From positions 214,991 to 278,990 of the forward strand of contig CAKSAK010000005.1 in the NCBI GenBank assembly GCA_934435205.1: DNA of 64,000 bases, written 5' to 3'. The first letter of the stretch is position 1. Every line of letters begins with the position of its first letter. Below the pieces are notes generated by a model. It had not been told where the DNA came from. It was given only the letters and a program-made list of their open reading frames with translations, and did not search any database. This DNA comes from an uncultured Ruminococcus sp. GTDB lineage: Bacteria; Bacillota; Clostridia; Oscillospirales; Ruminococcaceae. Shown in pieces: positions 63,774-64,000 of the stretch. The translations under genes and the position numbers were made by a program.

Positions 63774-64000
63774 ATGTTCAAAAAATCGAAAATATTAAAG
63801 AAACTCAGTGCAGGGTTCATGGCAGGACTTTGCGCTTTTTCTATGTTCGGTTCATCTATGAGCGGAGTTATTACGGCAAATGCCGCAAGCTCATCGACTG
63901 AAAACGCAGCTTTTCCGTCGGCAGATACGGTGATCGCAAAGGCGGCAACCTTGCTCGGCTCGCCGTATACCTTTGGAAACAAAGGCTACTGGTACGCATA
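63774..64000 (+). CDS. Secreted protein, 5' end only (possible NlpC/P60-type hydrolase)
   Basis: The gene is cut by the window edge after 75 codons. A basic start and hydrophobic helix (MFKKSKILKKLSAGFMAGLC) lead to a signal peptidase site near TANAAS. Then comes DTVIAKAATLLGSPYTFGNK, which resembles the beginning of NlpC/P60 domains (a helix followed by G-x-PYxFG), but the catalytic Cys is not reached. AAGGAG lies upstream; ATG 63765 is an in-frame alternative, but too close to the RBS. Confidence 0.6.
   Translation, partial: MFKKSKILKKLSAGFMAGLCAFSMFGSSMSGVITANAASSSTENAAFPSADTVIAKAATLLGSPYTFGNKGYWYA

Larger units (their letters stand above)
57385..64000 (+). mobile_element. Left part of an integrative conjugative-type element
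   Basis: From here to the window edge all genes point right and are tightly packed: DUF4314, C5-methyltransferase, BRO antirepressor, Dam, DUF3846, SpoVG and secreted proteins. This is the accessory end of large Firmicutes conjugative elements. No conjugation, relaxase or integrase gene is inside the window, so the class is inferred. Confidence 0.6.

Overview
The window looks like the chromosome of an anaerobic, endospore-forming, Gram-positive member of the Clostridia, probably a Ruminococcus-like Oscillospiraceae. Evidence: spore genes (gpr, ypeB, a SleB-type hydrolase, a SpoIID-domain protein), anaerobic metabolism (nrdD/nrdG, rubrerythrin), a T-box leader, a class B sortase, and many TTGACA-17-TATAAT promoters with AGGAGG ribosome-binding sites. 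No database was searched; names rest on motifs read from the translations.

Region 1 (1-46750) is ordinary chromosome. In order it holds: a glycosyltransferase fragment, rpsT, gpr and a lone sugar-type binding lipoprotein; two cytidylate-kinase-like paralogues with ybaK; a CLC transporter; ridA-ilvA behind a T-box; a 176-bp MITE-like palindrome; a leftward envelope/sporulation block (maf, zinc ribbon, SpoIID, SleB, sortase B, pncC); the thiI-nifS sulfur pair; rubrerythrin-ypeB; a GH25 muramidase with six FN3 modules; a CobW GTPase; tRNA-Arg; NrdR-controlled nrdDG; an LRR protein and a type IV McrBC system; a P-type ATPase behind a probable yybP-ykoY Mn riboswitch; membrane proteins; a serC-(53 aa)-serA operon; and xylB. 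Ten to eleven short palindromic repeats (TGTAGGGGCGACC...GGTCGCCCG type) sit between these genes.

Region 2 (46754-57010) is a 10.2-kb filamentous-phage (inovirus-like) prophage. It is bounded by a 47-bp direct repeat derived from the 3' end of tRNA-Pro(GGG), which is intact on the right. It carries a CI-like repressor, a candidate ssDNA-binding protein, a 51-aa major-coat-like protein followed by a terminator, a 580-aa secreted and anchored pIII-like protein, tiny membrane proteins, a Zot/pI ATPase, a HUH rolling-circle initiator and a tyrosine integrase. There is no secretin, as expected for a monoderm host. A PAPS-reductase/ATP-pyrophosphatase-family gene sits inside the morphogenesis module. 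Several strong hairpins are candidates for replication origin and packaging signal. This is the most interesting system in the window.

Region 3 (57042-64000) has an intact initiator tRNA, then a 3' tRNA-like remnant, then the left part of a second mobile element that runs off the window. Its genes are DUF4314, a C5-cytosine methyltransferase with no ordinary start codon, a BRO-type antirepressor, a Dam methylase, DUF3846, SpoVG, a lipoprotein with a transglutaminase-like domain, and the start of a secreted protein. This gene set is typical of Firmicutes integrative conjugative elements.
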